Shown: positions 8,100-18,795 of the stretch, piece by piece
Numbering within the stretch: the first letter of the stretch is position 1
How the letters are laid out: every line of letters begins with the position of its first letter
Assembly: GCA_001970855.1 (NCBI GenBank)
Contig: LSSN01004992.1
Location: 1 to 21,910, forward strand
Direction of reading: 5' to 3'
Source of the DNA: Smittium culicis
Taxonomy: Eukaryota; Kickxellomycota; Harpellomycetes; Harpellales; Legeriomycetaceae
DNA length: 21,910 nt
The notes under the pieces: generated by a model
What the model was told of the DNA's origin: nothing
The model's input: only the letters and a program-made list of their open reading frames with translations
Database searches by the model: none
Made by a program: the position numbers and the translations under genes

Positions 8100-11000
8100 A
8101 AAGTTCATTACAGATTTTTTTATTAAAAAAATGGGCTAAATATCGTCATAATAAATTTAAAATTTTAATGATTTCTGAAAAAAAATTTTTAAATACGCAT
8201 TATAATACAATTAGTGCATCAGAAATTTATTTTATCTATCATGAGAGATTTATAAAATTCCATAACAGTTCTAAAATCGCTAGAAATTTTATATTATTGA
8301 TTATCACTGAATATATGAATACTTATTATAATATAAAAAAATTTTGTAAATATATATAAGTATGGCAAATTTTTATTAATTAATTGAAATTTTGTTTTTT
8401 TTTTTTTTTTTAGAATCGTTTTTAAAATAGAGGCATTAAATATATTCCTAAATATAAAATTCAATTTATAATTTAAAAAAAAACTATTAAGCATTTTTTT
8501 TATATGGTAAAATAAATTCACAAAAATAATTTTATAAATTAAACAGAAATGATTAAAACTTTTAAAAAAGCAATTTCAAAATTGTTTTAAAATAATATTT
8601 ATGATTAGTTTCAATAAATTATTCCTTTGCTTTAATCTGCTTTGGAAACAAATCCTTAAAATTGATTATTCATATCTGGGAAAAAATCCTTAAGTGTGTA
8701 ATACTTAAAAGATTTTTTTAAAATGATAAAAAGAATAATTTTATACATTACGGTTGAATATTTAAATAATATAGTACCACCAAAAGACTAGAATATTACA
8801 TGGTACTCAGAAAAGGAATCATGATGAAAGGTTATTTCGAAAATTTTTCCAAATACAAAAATATATGAAATAATTGAAACTATTTATTACTATTAAATCT
8901 ATTTTTATAATAAAAAGATTCAGACGTCAATGAAAAATATAATAAAAATATGTTATTGAAAAATGATATTTAGCTGCGGAAAATTAAGAAATTTACATTG
9001 GGAAGTAATCTTAAGGTTATAAAATTTCTTGTACAACAAAAAAGTCAAGATTATATTTTAAATTTTTTAGAATATTTTATTAGAAATAAAATCAATGACA
9101 GTGGATTATTCTTGGTATTATTTAATTAATGAACTTTTGAAATAAACATGAGGTATATATGGATATAATTAAATATCAAAAATAAGCAAATAATAAGCTT
9201 ATAATCGTAAGATTAGAAAAATATATGCAAAAAAAGGATATTTAATCATTTACAATAGAATATCTTGAATTCTATATTGTGTTAATAAAATAAAAAGTAT
9301 TAAATTAAAAAAACTTTGAATATTTTAGAAAATTTCATGTAAATAAGTATTATTTTAGCAATTTATGATAAAAAATTAATAAACATAAGACATTTAATAG
9401 ATAGAAAAAACTGATTTAGAAGAGAAAATAGGTAATAAAATAAGAAGGCTGAAAATCTATTCGAATAAAATATAGATATAAAATAGGAAATGGAACAATA
9501 AAAGAATATAAAAAAAGCTAATATCTCTCATAAAGCAGAATATTTCGTGGGTAAAATATATTTATAATAGAAATTTAATAAACATAAGCTTTTTTATTAA
9601 ATTTATTATTTCATTATATAAAAACGTCGAATTAATTATCTGATATTAAAATATATTTTACCCTATTAGATATAATAATTAAAAATTGGATTAAAAAAAT
9701 TCCTATCTACAGAGAATCTCCATTTTGTGAAAAATTTGGTTTTATTTACAATTAATTAATTTCTGAATTTATTATAATAGATTTTTTATGATATAAATTT
9801 TTTTAATTTCATATTTCTCATATTTTATAAAAACATATTAATTAAAATAATATCATTACGAGGCATTTTTTTTTATTTTGGAGCGCTAATTTGGTTTTTT
9901 ATTATTATTTTTGAAAACTTTATATATTAAATAATTAAATTATAAATTCCCAACCAATATCATAGAATAGCTAATATCACAAATCATACTGATCAAATAT
10001 AAATTTATGTATCTCTGTCACAAGAGGATCATAATCAAAATAAAATAAAATAATTATTACAGGTATTTTTATTAGTTATAGCATATAATTCATGAATTTA
10101 GAAAATGGGATCATAAATTTATAAAATTTCTGAAATTAAAAATGATGATTTTTATTTAATCAACTAAATTAAATCATTTTTATATAATGATTTAATTTGC
10201 GTAATTTTAAAAATTAAATGTTTAGATCGAACTCGATATATATTTTTTACACGGCTGGTAAAAAATAAGAATTTATTTAATCTGATTTTTAAGGTCAATT
10301 TCACTTTAAAATTCATACAGTTAATCCAAAAAAATAATACAATCTAATTTATATTAAAAAAAACTCATGACGCTCTTCATAATGAAAAAATTAAAAAAGA
10401 CTTTACATCTTTCTAAAAATATTTAGCTTTCTATCTGATTGTATTGCTACTAATAAATTTGGATAAAAAACCTTTATATTGTTAAAAGAATCAAAAAAAA
10501 TTTATTCTATAAATAATTATAAAGTAGAAATATTAAAAATTTTATTACTCTCTATTTTTTAATTTTTGGCTTCAAATCATAATTTTTTTTGATATAAAAA
10601 TTATATTATTCAAATACTATAAAACTAACAGTTTGTAAATAATAACTAAAAACATTAGTATAATAAAAATTGCATTATTATTAAACCTAGCGCACTTTAA
10701 ATTATATTTATTTTTTAAGTCGAAAGATTTATCTATTTTTTATAATTTTAGATATCTACAAAATAAACACGCTGATATAAATTTTACATTTAAATAGAAG
10801 AATAAAGTGAAGGTAGATTATATTATTTGATGATAATGAAAAATCATCGTACCATGAGATAGAGTTCTAAATATAAAAGAAAATAAGTTAGAATACTTAG
10901 TGGTATTAGCCACAATAACTACAAATAAAAAAAAGTGTACTATCTAATTGTTAATAAATTGAATGAGAACAAAGATTATTTTTATATATTTTGTTTTTAT

Positions 11001-13000
11001 GTAATTAGTTAGTGACACTTAAAATTATAAAATTTATAACATATTATCGCCTGAATTTTAAAGTGGAAAAAACAATTTTTTAGTCGGTTTTTTTTTCTAG
11101 AAAAATCTGAAAATAAACTAGAAATTTTAATTTTAGTATGCGATGATGAATTCAAATAATTTAATAAATGAATTATCTCATATATATTTTTTAGACGAAT
11201 CTTAATATAGAAATTTTATAATTTTATCTATTAAAGCTAATTAAAAAAATTTGGTATTAATAATTTTAATTCCATAAAATATATTAAAATAAAACTATTT
11301 ACATATCATATAAAAATAATGATTATTCAAAAAAGAATCTAAGATAAATGATATTATTTAATTTTTTCGATTAAAAATTTTTTTTAAATAATATAAATAT
11401 AAATATCACTTTATTGTAATTATATATAGCTAGGAATAAAAAAAAGCAAAGATAATAATAAAAGGCCATAAAAGTGCATAAAAATAGTATTTATACAGCT
11501 TTTTAGAGTTTATTAAAATATTATAAAATAAGATATTATTATTTTTAGATAATTAAATATTGGGAATATGTAAATAAATTTATACAGGTCTCATATTACA
11601 CAGTGAAAAATTCGATACGTAAAAATCTTTAAAGCCTGAATAGTGTAAAAATAATCTTCATAATTTCAAATAAATTAAATTAATCTATTAATCAGTTAAA
11701 ATTTCACATAATCTTAATCACTTAATTATATTATCTATATCATATAATTATAATGAAAAGAAATAAATGATAGTCTAGTAATTTGAACTATTAAAAATAT
11801 AAATTATCTTTTATAATAGGGAATTTAACGCTAATTATAAAAGTCCATAAATAATCCCTTTAATTTTAAACATAATCTCATAATTGAAAAATTAGTGACA
11901 TATCAATACTCAATAAATAATAAGATATATGAAAAAATATTTTTAATAGCGAATTTTTAGTTTTTTTTATTAATAATTATATTTCCATTTTTCAAAAAAA
12001 TATATAGTTTGAAATATAACCGCAATCAAAGAGTATTCTCTGTATTTTAACATAAAATATAAGTATACGGAGATAAGCTATTTAAATATTTGAGCACTAA
12101 TAATTATTATGAGACCAATTTAAAAGGGTGGTGCGTGAAAAATGGTAATTTATTCATTAAACGTCGAAAGTTTTAGAATAACCTGGTTTATTATTGGAAT
12201 TAGGTTTACTGTAACGAATAAAAAATGAAAATATTAATAAAAATCGTATTATAAAAAATTCCAGGTTATTTTTTTATTAATAAAAAAATTAAAATTATTT
12301 ACAGCTTAAAGAACTATATTATTTTAATTTGTGTTTTTATATTTTAATGAAATTTGAATGATATAATATAATATAATTTTTTTACTCAATAATTTTAATA
12401 TATTACCCAAGAAACTTTTATGACAATTATTTTCAATTTATTCTTCTTTATTTATCAAATGATTCTAAGGCGAAAATATTAGCGCAATTAAAAACATTAA
12501 AACCATTAAAACCATTAGATGTATTTGATAATTTTATATTATTCATTTTTTAGTTTTTAATAGATATAAATATACACAAGGCAAAATTGGATATTTTTCA
12601 GTGGAATTATCATGTATATAATTATATATTCGATTCTGAATTATCTCGCATTTTTGTTAAAATATTTGATCTCGACTATTTGTAATCAACATTACCAAAA
12701 TCTATAATTTTTAAGTATGAGTTGTGTTATTAGTTTGATGCATACAATTTTGAGCTATCTTTTATAATTAAATTAAAACATGGAATTTAATGGAAAATAT
12801 ATTGTCTTTTTTTTTTTTTATAAACTATGTACTTCATAAGCCTCTCAATTCATATTAAAAAAACTTTAAATAAAATATAGGAGTGATTTTTCTGAAAATA
12901 AATGTTTTCTGTGTTAGCCACCAGATCAAATAGGAAATTTTTTTAATTTTTAAGTACTTCAGCAAAAATATAATTTTAGTAGACTCTATAACGAATTTTA
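8100..13000. other. GC trough: core of the gene desert, candidate regional centromere
   Basis: Sampled 60-base lines contain 7 to 13 G+C, roughly 12-22%, far below the shoulders and the genes. No frame beyond 63-77 codons occurs, and those that do are Lys/Asn/Ile/Phe-rich with no domain. I see no tRNA, no transposon gene, no long tandem or inverted repeat, and no convincing point-centromere element. Poly-A and poly-T tracts are frequent. A deep single GC trough in gene-free DNA is a common mark of regional centromeres in budding yeasts. A heavily decayed transposon island or a silent heterochromatic block would look the same. Confidence 0.4.
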
Positions 13001-16000
13001 AATAAAAATTAGCCATCATTTTTTGAAATTCACGAAAAACTCGGTATAAAATAACCAAAAGATAAAGTAAAATATAGATTTTATCCATTGCATCTATAAG
13101 ATTTTATTGCTCTAATATTTCCACGAATATATTAACTTTACAGATATATTAAAAACTGAATCCAGTATTCAAAAAATTCTTAAATATACATTCCATGTAT
13201 AATTATGATAAATTTGCTTATAGAGCTTAAAAAATAACCATTATTACGATAAATATAAGTGATAGAAATTTTAACTCTAACTGACTCCGTAAGTATAAGC
13301 CAATAGAGAGTTTTAGATTATACATTTGAAAATTTGAGATAAAAATAACCCAAAGAGGGTAGCTAAAACAGAACAGATTTTAAATTATGATTAACTTATT
13401 ATTCTAATTTTTTACACCTCCATATCCAGTGTTTTTTTTGTGCTACACAAATAAAAGTTTAATTTCACTACACATATCATTATATTTGGACTTTTTTACT
13501 ATTTTAACTGCCTTATAAGCGTCGCAATTTACAAATGAAGTTTCGACCTGGTTTTTAAGATTTCATTAGTGTATAAAATACTATTAATTTTTCATAAATG
13601 ATTTTTTGATGTTTCTTATGCCTAAAATATGGGGGGTTTTACATATAATTTAAATATAACTAAATATTTTTAGATAGCTAATAATGCGTGAAAAGTGTAA
13701 GATAGATTCAATAAATATCAAAAATATAAATAAATATTATATACAGGATGATATCTAAACCTAAATATACATTTTGAATCCGAAAAAAATAATTCGCAGC
13801 TTTTAGAAACTGATCAAGTAAATATTATTTCTGTATAAAATTTTACAGTTTCTTTTGGCAGCGATATCCATAAGAGCTTATATTGATATTAAATTGGGTT
13901 TATATATAATTATATATATTCAAATCATTTTTAAAATATACAGGCAGAAAGTGAATTATACTATTATTAGGTTACACAAAATTACATACATATTCTATGG
14001 ACCAGTTTTTCCAAACTCGCGCGTATTTCCCACTAACAAAATATCTCTCTCAAAAACAGAAACATGGTTATAGCGTGCTGATATGATCGAGAAGTTATTA
14101 AGGTAATTATAAAGATTATAATCTAATAGCTAGATTTAGTTGCTGTATAGTTCAGGCAATTTGAATTTGTTTAACTAGCAAAAAATAAATAGTAAATAAG
14201 GTTTGAATTGAATAGGATGAGTTAGTTATCAAACTTCCAAAAGGAATAGACGTGAAATATTTATAATTTTTCATTTTAAGATGTTTTCTTAGATTCAATT
14301 TTGTTTACTCTAATTTATATTACAATTTTTTTATAATAAAATATTATACAACTTTATAATTTATCTTTGGAATGATCATTATTACTTCATACCTTTATTC
14401 AAAATAACGATGGTGAAATTACTGATACTCATATCTTGTAATTAAACGTTTTGTGTTACGCGAGATGTAAATTTATAATACATACTCAAAAATAGATTCA
14501 TTAAAATATATAATATATAGAGGTTCAGAATTAAGGATATTTTTTTATAGTCTAAGTGATCAGATTAGAAATGCTATATAACTACTGCGTCCCGTAAAAA
14601 AAGCTGAATGGTTTTTAAGCAATTAAATATATTTAAAATAACAGCCATTTATATTATTCAAAAAATAATTATAATATTTTAAGCAATCTCTTATTGGTAG
14701 TGTTGAATGTAAAAATGCGCTCAAATATCTTTAAGCACTGATGCGAGTTATTTCGATTTTAATACTGTCACTATATTTTGCTTAAAATAGTGAGTTATTA
14801 GGATATAAACTAATTTATTTATGGAATTATTTAGTACATTAATTACTAAACTGTCAAATTCTAAGGAGATGCGAGGGTGGGGGGGGTGCGATGAAGCACA
14901 AAAATTCTTTTTTTAAACTCGATAGAGCCCTGAATCGGTGTGATTTATTCCATAAATTCAGAAAATTTTTTCTATTATAATCTCTCCAAACTTTAAATGG
15001 AGTTGAGTTTGTACAGATATTTTTGTATATCCGCTTGTAGCATGTTTTATAATTTAGATATGGAACATTATAAAAAGATAAAAAACATAAATACCATTTA
15101 TTTATCTTTTTTTTTATTTATCCAATTGTATAATCATTTTAAATTTGTTTTTTTTTAATATTTCACTCTATTGAATAGAATAATAGTATCATGATACCCA
15201 AGGGAGGATGCAGTAACTGTTGCTATATGTTGTCGTTAATTTAGAAGCAAATATGTTCATATCAATATATAAACTAGTAAATCAAGTCTTACAGCCAATT
15301 ATAGGATTTATGAGAATATATTCTCGATGAACAATTCTTGAGTATTTACTAGCTACAATCAGTAAGGACGGGGTTACGCGAACCACTTTAATATACAATC
15401 GTTACTTTCAAAACAAATTTACTTTTTAATCTGGTTCAAAAATTAAAATTTTGAATTAATTTCTTATTTATATATTCAATTGAGATCAAGAAATCTTATA
15501 AGTTATAACACTATAAAATTAGAATTATATATTTATTAATATATTTATTGAGCATATAATTAATCTTTTTTTTATTTGAGAATAATATATACATGTTTAT
15601 ATATTGATGATTTTAAAATTACAATTTAACAGCATGATTTTAACAAAAATGATATTTGCATTATCTATATTTTATTTATTAGAAAGTCGGAATAAATAAT
15701 AAATTCTATAATACTTAAAATGCACTAAATGTTGACTAGCTTTTATGATTCAAGCAGTGGTATACACGCTTTTAAATAAAATATACTAAACTTGTATATA
15801 AGTATCATAATATTTTAATTTGCAATTTTTAAATACAATGGATAAATGGCAGGTAAAATAATTTAAAAATCGAGTTTTTTTATCTTCAATGACGAATAAA
15901 ATTAAAAAAGCATATTGAATTTATTGGGTTTTAGTCTTTGCTGTAATTTTATTCTTGTAGTTTATTAACCATATTAAACTTTTCACTACGATCGTATTAA

Positions 16001-16140
16001 TTTTAATTTATTTATATCTGGGCTCAAGCATGGCTTTAGCTATTATTTTTGAACCATTATTATAGTTAAAGTGGGCATAATAAAAATTCAAAGGTTTAAA
16101 TAAGATTTTTCATTCGATTATACAGATCTTGAAATCCATA
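13001..16140. other. Right shoulder of the gene desert, no gene seen
   Basis: GC recovers unevenly to about 20-28%, with some lines still near 13%. Small islands of more mixed sequence lie near 13970-14080, 14860-14950, 15180-15240 and 15290-15400. They hold a G-run (14870-14890), a perfect 12-base palindrome GTATCATGATAC (15186-15197) and a perfect 14-base palindrome GAGAATATATTCTC (15312-15325). No coding frame or RNA gene could be supported. Confidence 0.5.
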
Positions 16141-16176
16141 GACTTGATAGATACTGTCTACTTCAATAAAACCGAT

Positions 16177-16357
16177 CCAATAGTATTGGTTTATTATTGT
16201 AGTTAGAATGGCGACTAATTATGGGAATTATGAATTATCCAATGAAGTGTTTCTAAATACTTCATTGTGCAGATTACCATAATCTGTTGGCTGAATACCA
16301 TTTAATGAGCGAGTTAGAATATGAATTGTTGTTTATTAATAATAGCAGACTATTATT
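16177..16357. repeat. Cluster of four perfect small inverted repeats
   Basis: Within 181 bases there are four perfect inverted repeats: CCAATA-G-TATTGG (16177-16189); CAATGAAGT and ACTTCATTG around a 10-base loop (16240-16267); CAGATTA-CCA-TAATCTG (16270-16286); and AATAATAG-CAGA-CTATTATT (16338-16357). Direct repeats of AATTATG lie between the first two, near 16218-16237. A further stem, TACAGC/GCTGTA, follows at about 16480-16504. This could be a structured RNA, a protein-binding array or a small mobile-element relic. I do not recognise it. Confidence 0.45.
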
Positions 16358-16369
16358 GGATTAATAAAT

Positions 16370-16637
16370 ATGTATGGATTGGTTAGTGGGTCCAAGGAAG
16401 TGGGATTTACATTATACTGGCGAATCATTTCAGCTTACGAAGAGACTGAATACTAATAGATATGCGTCATTGCTGGATACAGCGATTGTAAAAAATGCTG
16501 TAAGGTGAGATGCAACGCAAATAGTAGTCACGCCCAGAGCTGCGAAGTTATAAAATCATTGCAGGGAACCGAGTTCAATAAAACCCAAAACTTTATAACC
16601 GAGACATTTTATGTGCGCAGGCACAGTTTTTGGTAGG
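16370..16637 (+). pseudogene. Possible decayed reading frame, Cys-rich second half
   Basis: One frame begins ATG TAT GGA at 16370 and runs 28 codons (MYGLVSGSKEVGFTLYWR...) to tandem TAA TAG stops at 16454-16459. The same frame then stays open about 58 more codons to a TAG at 16635-16637. That second half contains a CKKCC-x3-C cluster. GC here is about 40%, clearly above the flanking desert. Both internal stops could come from glutamine codons by C-to-T change. I recognise no family, and the frame may be chance in a less AT-rich patch. Confidence 0.2.
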
Positions 16638-16994
16638 ATCGGTTGATGTTTTATTATTATTTTTTTAAAGGAGAAGAGGGGTGGGAGAGAAAAAGTGTGT
16701 ATAAAACATGGAAGAGCTGAATAAAATCCGAATAAATAAAGCTCGAAAGAAGAAACTGGGTAAAAACGCACAGATATTTCAGTCAATTAAAGCTCAGAAA
16801 GTTTAGTTGTTACTGATTTTTAGATAGGCTTTAGCTCTATTTTTTTCAGGAGAAATACAAGATGCTTTTGTTCTAAATAGAAAAATCGGCAGGAAAATAA
16901 AAATCCAAATGTCTACACTGAGCTGAATTCCTGCAATAACTAAAGCCCGCTTCTTGCTATCCCATCAAATTCCTAAAATGGTTTCAAAAGCTCA

Positions 16995-17003
16995 TATATA
17001 TAA
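16995..17003 (+). promoter_or_regulatory. Candidate TATA box of the dehydrogenase gene
   Basis: TATATATAA stands about 180 bases upstream of the dehydrogenase ATG, inside a 35-40% GC region where such a run is more informative than in the desert. It is followed by an A/C-rich leader and a T10/A9 tract at about 17140-17160, as expected between a yeast TATA box and start codon. Confidence 0.5.
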
Positions 17004-17181
17004 CACTCAAGACTACTTTTTGTAGATTCATCAATTAAAATTAAAGTTAAAATAAAACGAGCTCCCACCAAGCAGCTTATTTACATCAAAGCTATACATA
17101 AGAACACAGCTCAGATCATTATACATCACCACTCAACCTTTTTTTTTTCCAAAAAAAAATTCTTACTTGTACTTCTTAACC

Positions 17182-18127
17182 ATGGATATTAATAACAAAG
17201 TAGCTATTGTAACCGGCGGATCCCAAGGTATTGGCAAAGGCATGACAGAAACACTCATCAGAAGAGGAGCTAAGGTTGTCATCGCCGACGTTAAAGATGG
17301 ATCTGCTGTTGCCAACGAGCTCAATAAACAATACGGGTAAATATCTTCTCTCTCTCAACATACCTTTCTTTTTAGCTTTTTTCAAAATCTAAACGCAAGG
17401 GGACATCCCTTTGTTAATTTTCTAGCCACTTTCTATATCCATTTAGTACATTATTTATTAATACTACTTATTCAAATCTACAAAAAATAGAAAAAAAGTT
17501 TCTGTCTACCAACGTTGTGATGTTTCCAAGTCATCAGATAACCAAGCTGCAATCGACAGGGCGATTGCTGAGTTTGGTCGCTTTGACATACTAGTTAACA
17601 ATGCTGGTGTAGGCGGTGGTAAACTTTGGTCTGATACTGATCGCTCAGATCTCGACAAAGTCATGCTTATTGATCTTATTTCCGTAATGGACTTTTCGCG
17701 CATTGCTGTCAGATACTGGAACTCTCAGCCAGCAGCTAAAAGCAATCCCGAAGATCTCCAAGCCGCTATAGTCAACGTCGCGTCAAACATGGCATTCTTC
17801 CCAGCCGCTTATGGTCCAGGGTACGGTGCTGCCAAAGCTGGTGTCGTGCACTTCACTGCAACTTGCGCTTCGCTTATGCCCCGCATAAAAGTCAACGCCG
17901 TTGCTCCAAACTATGCCGACACTGCCATGTTCGCTCAAGCCACCGACTCGGCCCAGGAAACTGACGCCGAAAAGGTTGCTCGTCTCAATGGTGTGCTCAC
18001 CGTCCAAGAAGTCGTCGACCAAATGATCCGCTGCATTGAAGACCCAGCCCTTGTCGGTGACACCATCAAACTCATCGCAAACATGAAACCTCTTGTCCAC
18101 AAACAAAGAAAGGCCGCTCGCTTATAA
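17182..18127 (+). CDS. Short-chain dehydrogenase (15-hydroxyprostaglandin dehydrogenase-like), two exons, PTS1-like C terminus
   Basis: Exons 17182-17336 and 17491-18127 join in frame (codon 52 is split GG|A) to give 263 aa, the normal size of a classical SDR. These NAD(P)-dependent enzymes oxidise or reduce hydroxy/keto groups. Visible: the TGGSQGIG nucleotide loop (11-18); Asp36 at the end of the second strand, favouring NAD; NNAG (88-91); and catalytic Ser150, Tyr163 and Lys167 with the usual 13-residue Ser-Tyr spacing. The C-terminal part (GVLTVQEVVDQMIRCIEDPAL) resembles 15-hydroxyprostaglandin dehydrogenases. Two oddities: the tetrad Asn, expected in an I-N-L motif, is Asp113 (IDLISV), and the usual PG after strand six is PN (190-192 region). 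The protein ends KQRKAARL, and ARL fits the PTS1 peroxisomal signal, so I infer peroxisomal import. The substrate is unknown. Codons in exon 2 are strongly C-ending, unlike the reductase. The start ATGG follows an A/C-rich leader. Confidence 0.93.
17337..17490 (+). other. Spliceosomal intron of the dehydrogenase gene
   Basis: This 154-base intron has 5' site GTAAAT, directly after codon base 2 of Gly52, and 3' site ATAG. The unspliced frame hits TAA at 17338. Splicing here alone restores an SDR whose strands and motifs are continuous (NKQYG then KKVSVYQRCDV). A branch point is uncertain: TACTACT at 17462-17468 is the best placed, about 22 bases before the acceptor, and deviates from TACTAAC. 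The donor also differs from the usual yeast GTATGT/GTAAGT. Confidence 0.9.
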
Positions 18128-18260
18128 AAAACTTTTTTTTTTTATCGCTTTCTTACACAACTACTCCCCCATATCTCTATATTTATAGCTTTTAAATACT
18201 TATAACCACTAATTCCCACCTCCTGTTTTCCCAAATTAATAAAAATTATAGCTTTAAAGA
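18128..18260 (+). terminator. 3' flank of the dehydrogenase gene
   Basis: A T11 run follows the stop codon within about 10 bases. Further on come TATATTTATA and AATAAAAATTATA-like sequences (about 18178-18250) of the kind used for yeast cleavage and polyadenylation. The exact poly(A) site cannot be set. Confidence 0.4.
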
Positions 18261-18638
18261 TTTACTTTTTGGGATTTGATGTGTTTATCTAGCTAATTTT
18301 GTATTAAGACATAAATATTGTCTTGACAATTTCTAATATTATCCAGAATATAGAAGAATCAGTTTAGAACTATTCAAGCAAACATCCGTTAGATTAATAT
18401 ATTTCACATGGTTATATTTATTTATATCTATACATTTCATCCTGTTTGCTTTTCATTTCGTTGCGTTTTTAGCTATTAAAGATCTATAAAATTATCCAAT
18501 AAATGAGTTTTCCAATTTTCCTGCTTTCTATAAGTCGGAATTTGAAATACTAGCTACAAAAACAGATAATTTTTTATTCTGTTAGAAAACTCATCATGAC
18601 CAAATTATTATGTTTCTTGCCAAAATAAATAAATAAAT

Positions 18639-18668
18639 AAGTAAAGTTTTGGTTTGGTTTCTTTACTT
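18639..18668. repeat. Perfect 8-base-pair inverted repeat
   Basis: AAGTAAAG and CTTTACTT flank a 14-base TTTTGG-TTTGG loop. It follows a short (AAAT)n run. It lies 500 bases past the dehydrogenase stop, so a role in its 3' end formation is doubtful. Function unknown. Confidence 0.5.
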
Positions 18669-18775
18669 GATAACACATTATTCATCCAAAAAGAGTATAA
18701 TATTAAAAAAAAATTTTTTTCATGTTAATATCATTTAAACTAATTGTAAAAAAAAAAAAATTAAAACGATAAACA

Positions 18776-18795
18776 ATTCAATTCAATTCAATTCA
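18776..18795. repeat. Pentanucleotide microsatellite (ATTCA)4
   Basis: Four exact tandem copies of ATTCA. Likely length-variable between strains; no function is implied. Confidence 0.9.

Larger units (their letters stand above)
3201..8100. other. Left shoulder of the gene desert: decayed, gene-free DNA
   Basis: About 4.9 kb of mostly 20-37% GC, by counting sampled lines. Reading frames reach only 60-90 codons, several lack an ATG, and none resembles a known family. The block from 3.2 to 4.1 kb is full of short degenerate repeats: CTAATAAAA near 3209, 3264 and 3290; ACTAAAATCAA twice near 3533-3580; a 53-base tandem pair; and a longer dispersed copy at 6.3 kb. TAAAA(G/A)TA(G/A)CTAAATATCG is shared between about 3213 and 6320. 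This looks like a graveyard of old mobile elements, but no element is intact enough to name. Confidence 0.55.

Noticed and set aside
8168..8521. Two overlapping frames of 63 and 75 codons in the AT trough
   Set aside because: Almost entirely Lys/Asn/Ile/Phe/Tyr, as expected from AT-rich noise; they overlap on opposite strands and show no motif.
8100..13000. Nuclear copy of mitochondrial DNA as an explanation of the AT trough
   Set aside because: No mitochondrial tRNA, rRNA or coxI/cob-like reading could be seen; a decayed copy cannot be fully excluded by eye.
12855..13088. Minus-strand 77-codon hydrophobic frame
   Set aside because: Composition fits translated AT-rich DNA; no family pattern and no promoter or leader-like sequence.
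14870..14890. G-rich run as a G-quadruplex
   Set aside because: There is one GGG and one eight-G run, which does not supply four separate G-triplets.
16556..16786. Minus-strand 76-codon frame
   Set aside because: It starts at TTG rather than ATG and has no recognisable domain; it lies across the dehydrogenase promoter region.
2783..17181. Search for tRNA genes and other RNA genes
   Set aside because: GGTTC-like words occur near 7141, 7758, 14521 and 15432, but none has the matching acceptor, D and anticodon arms.
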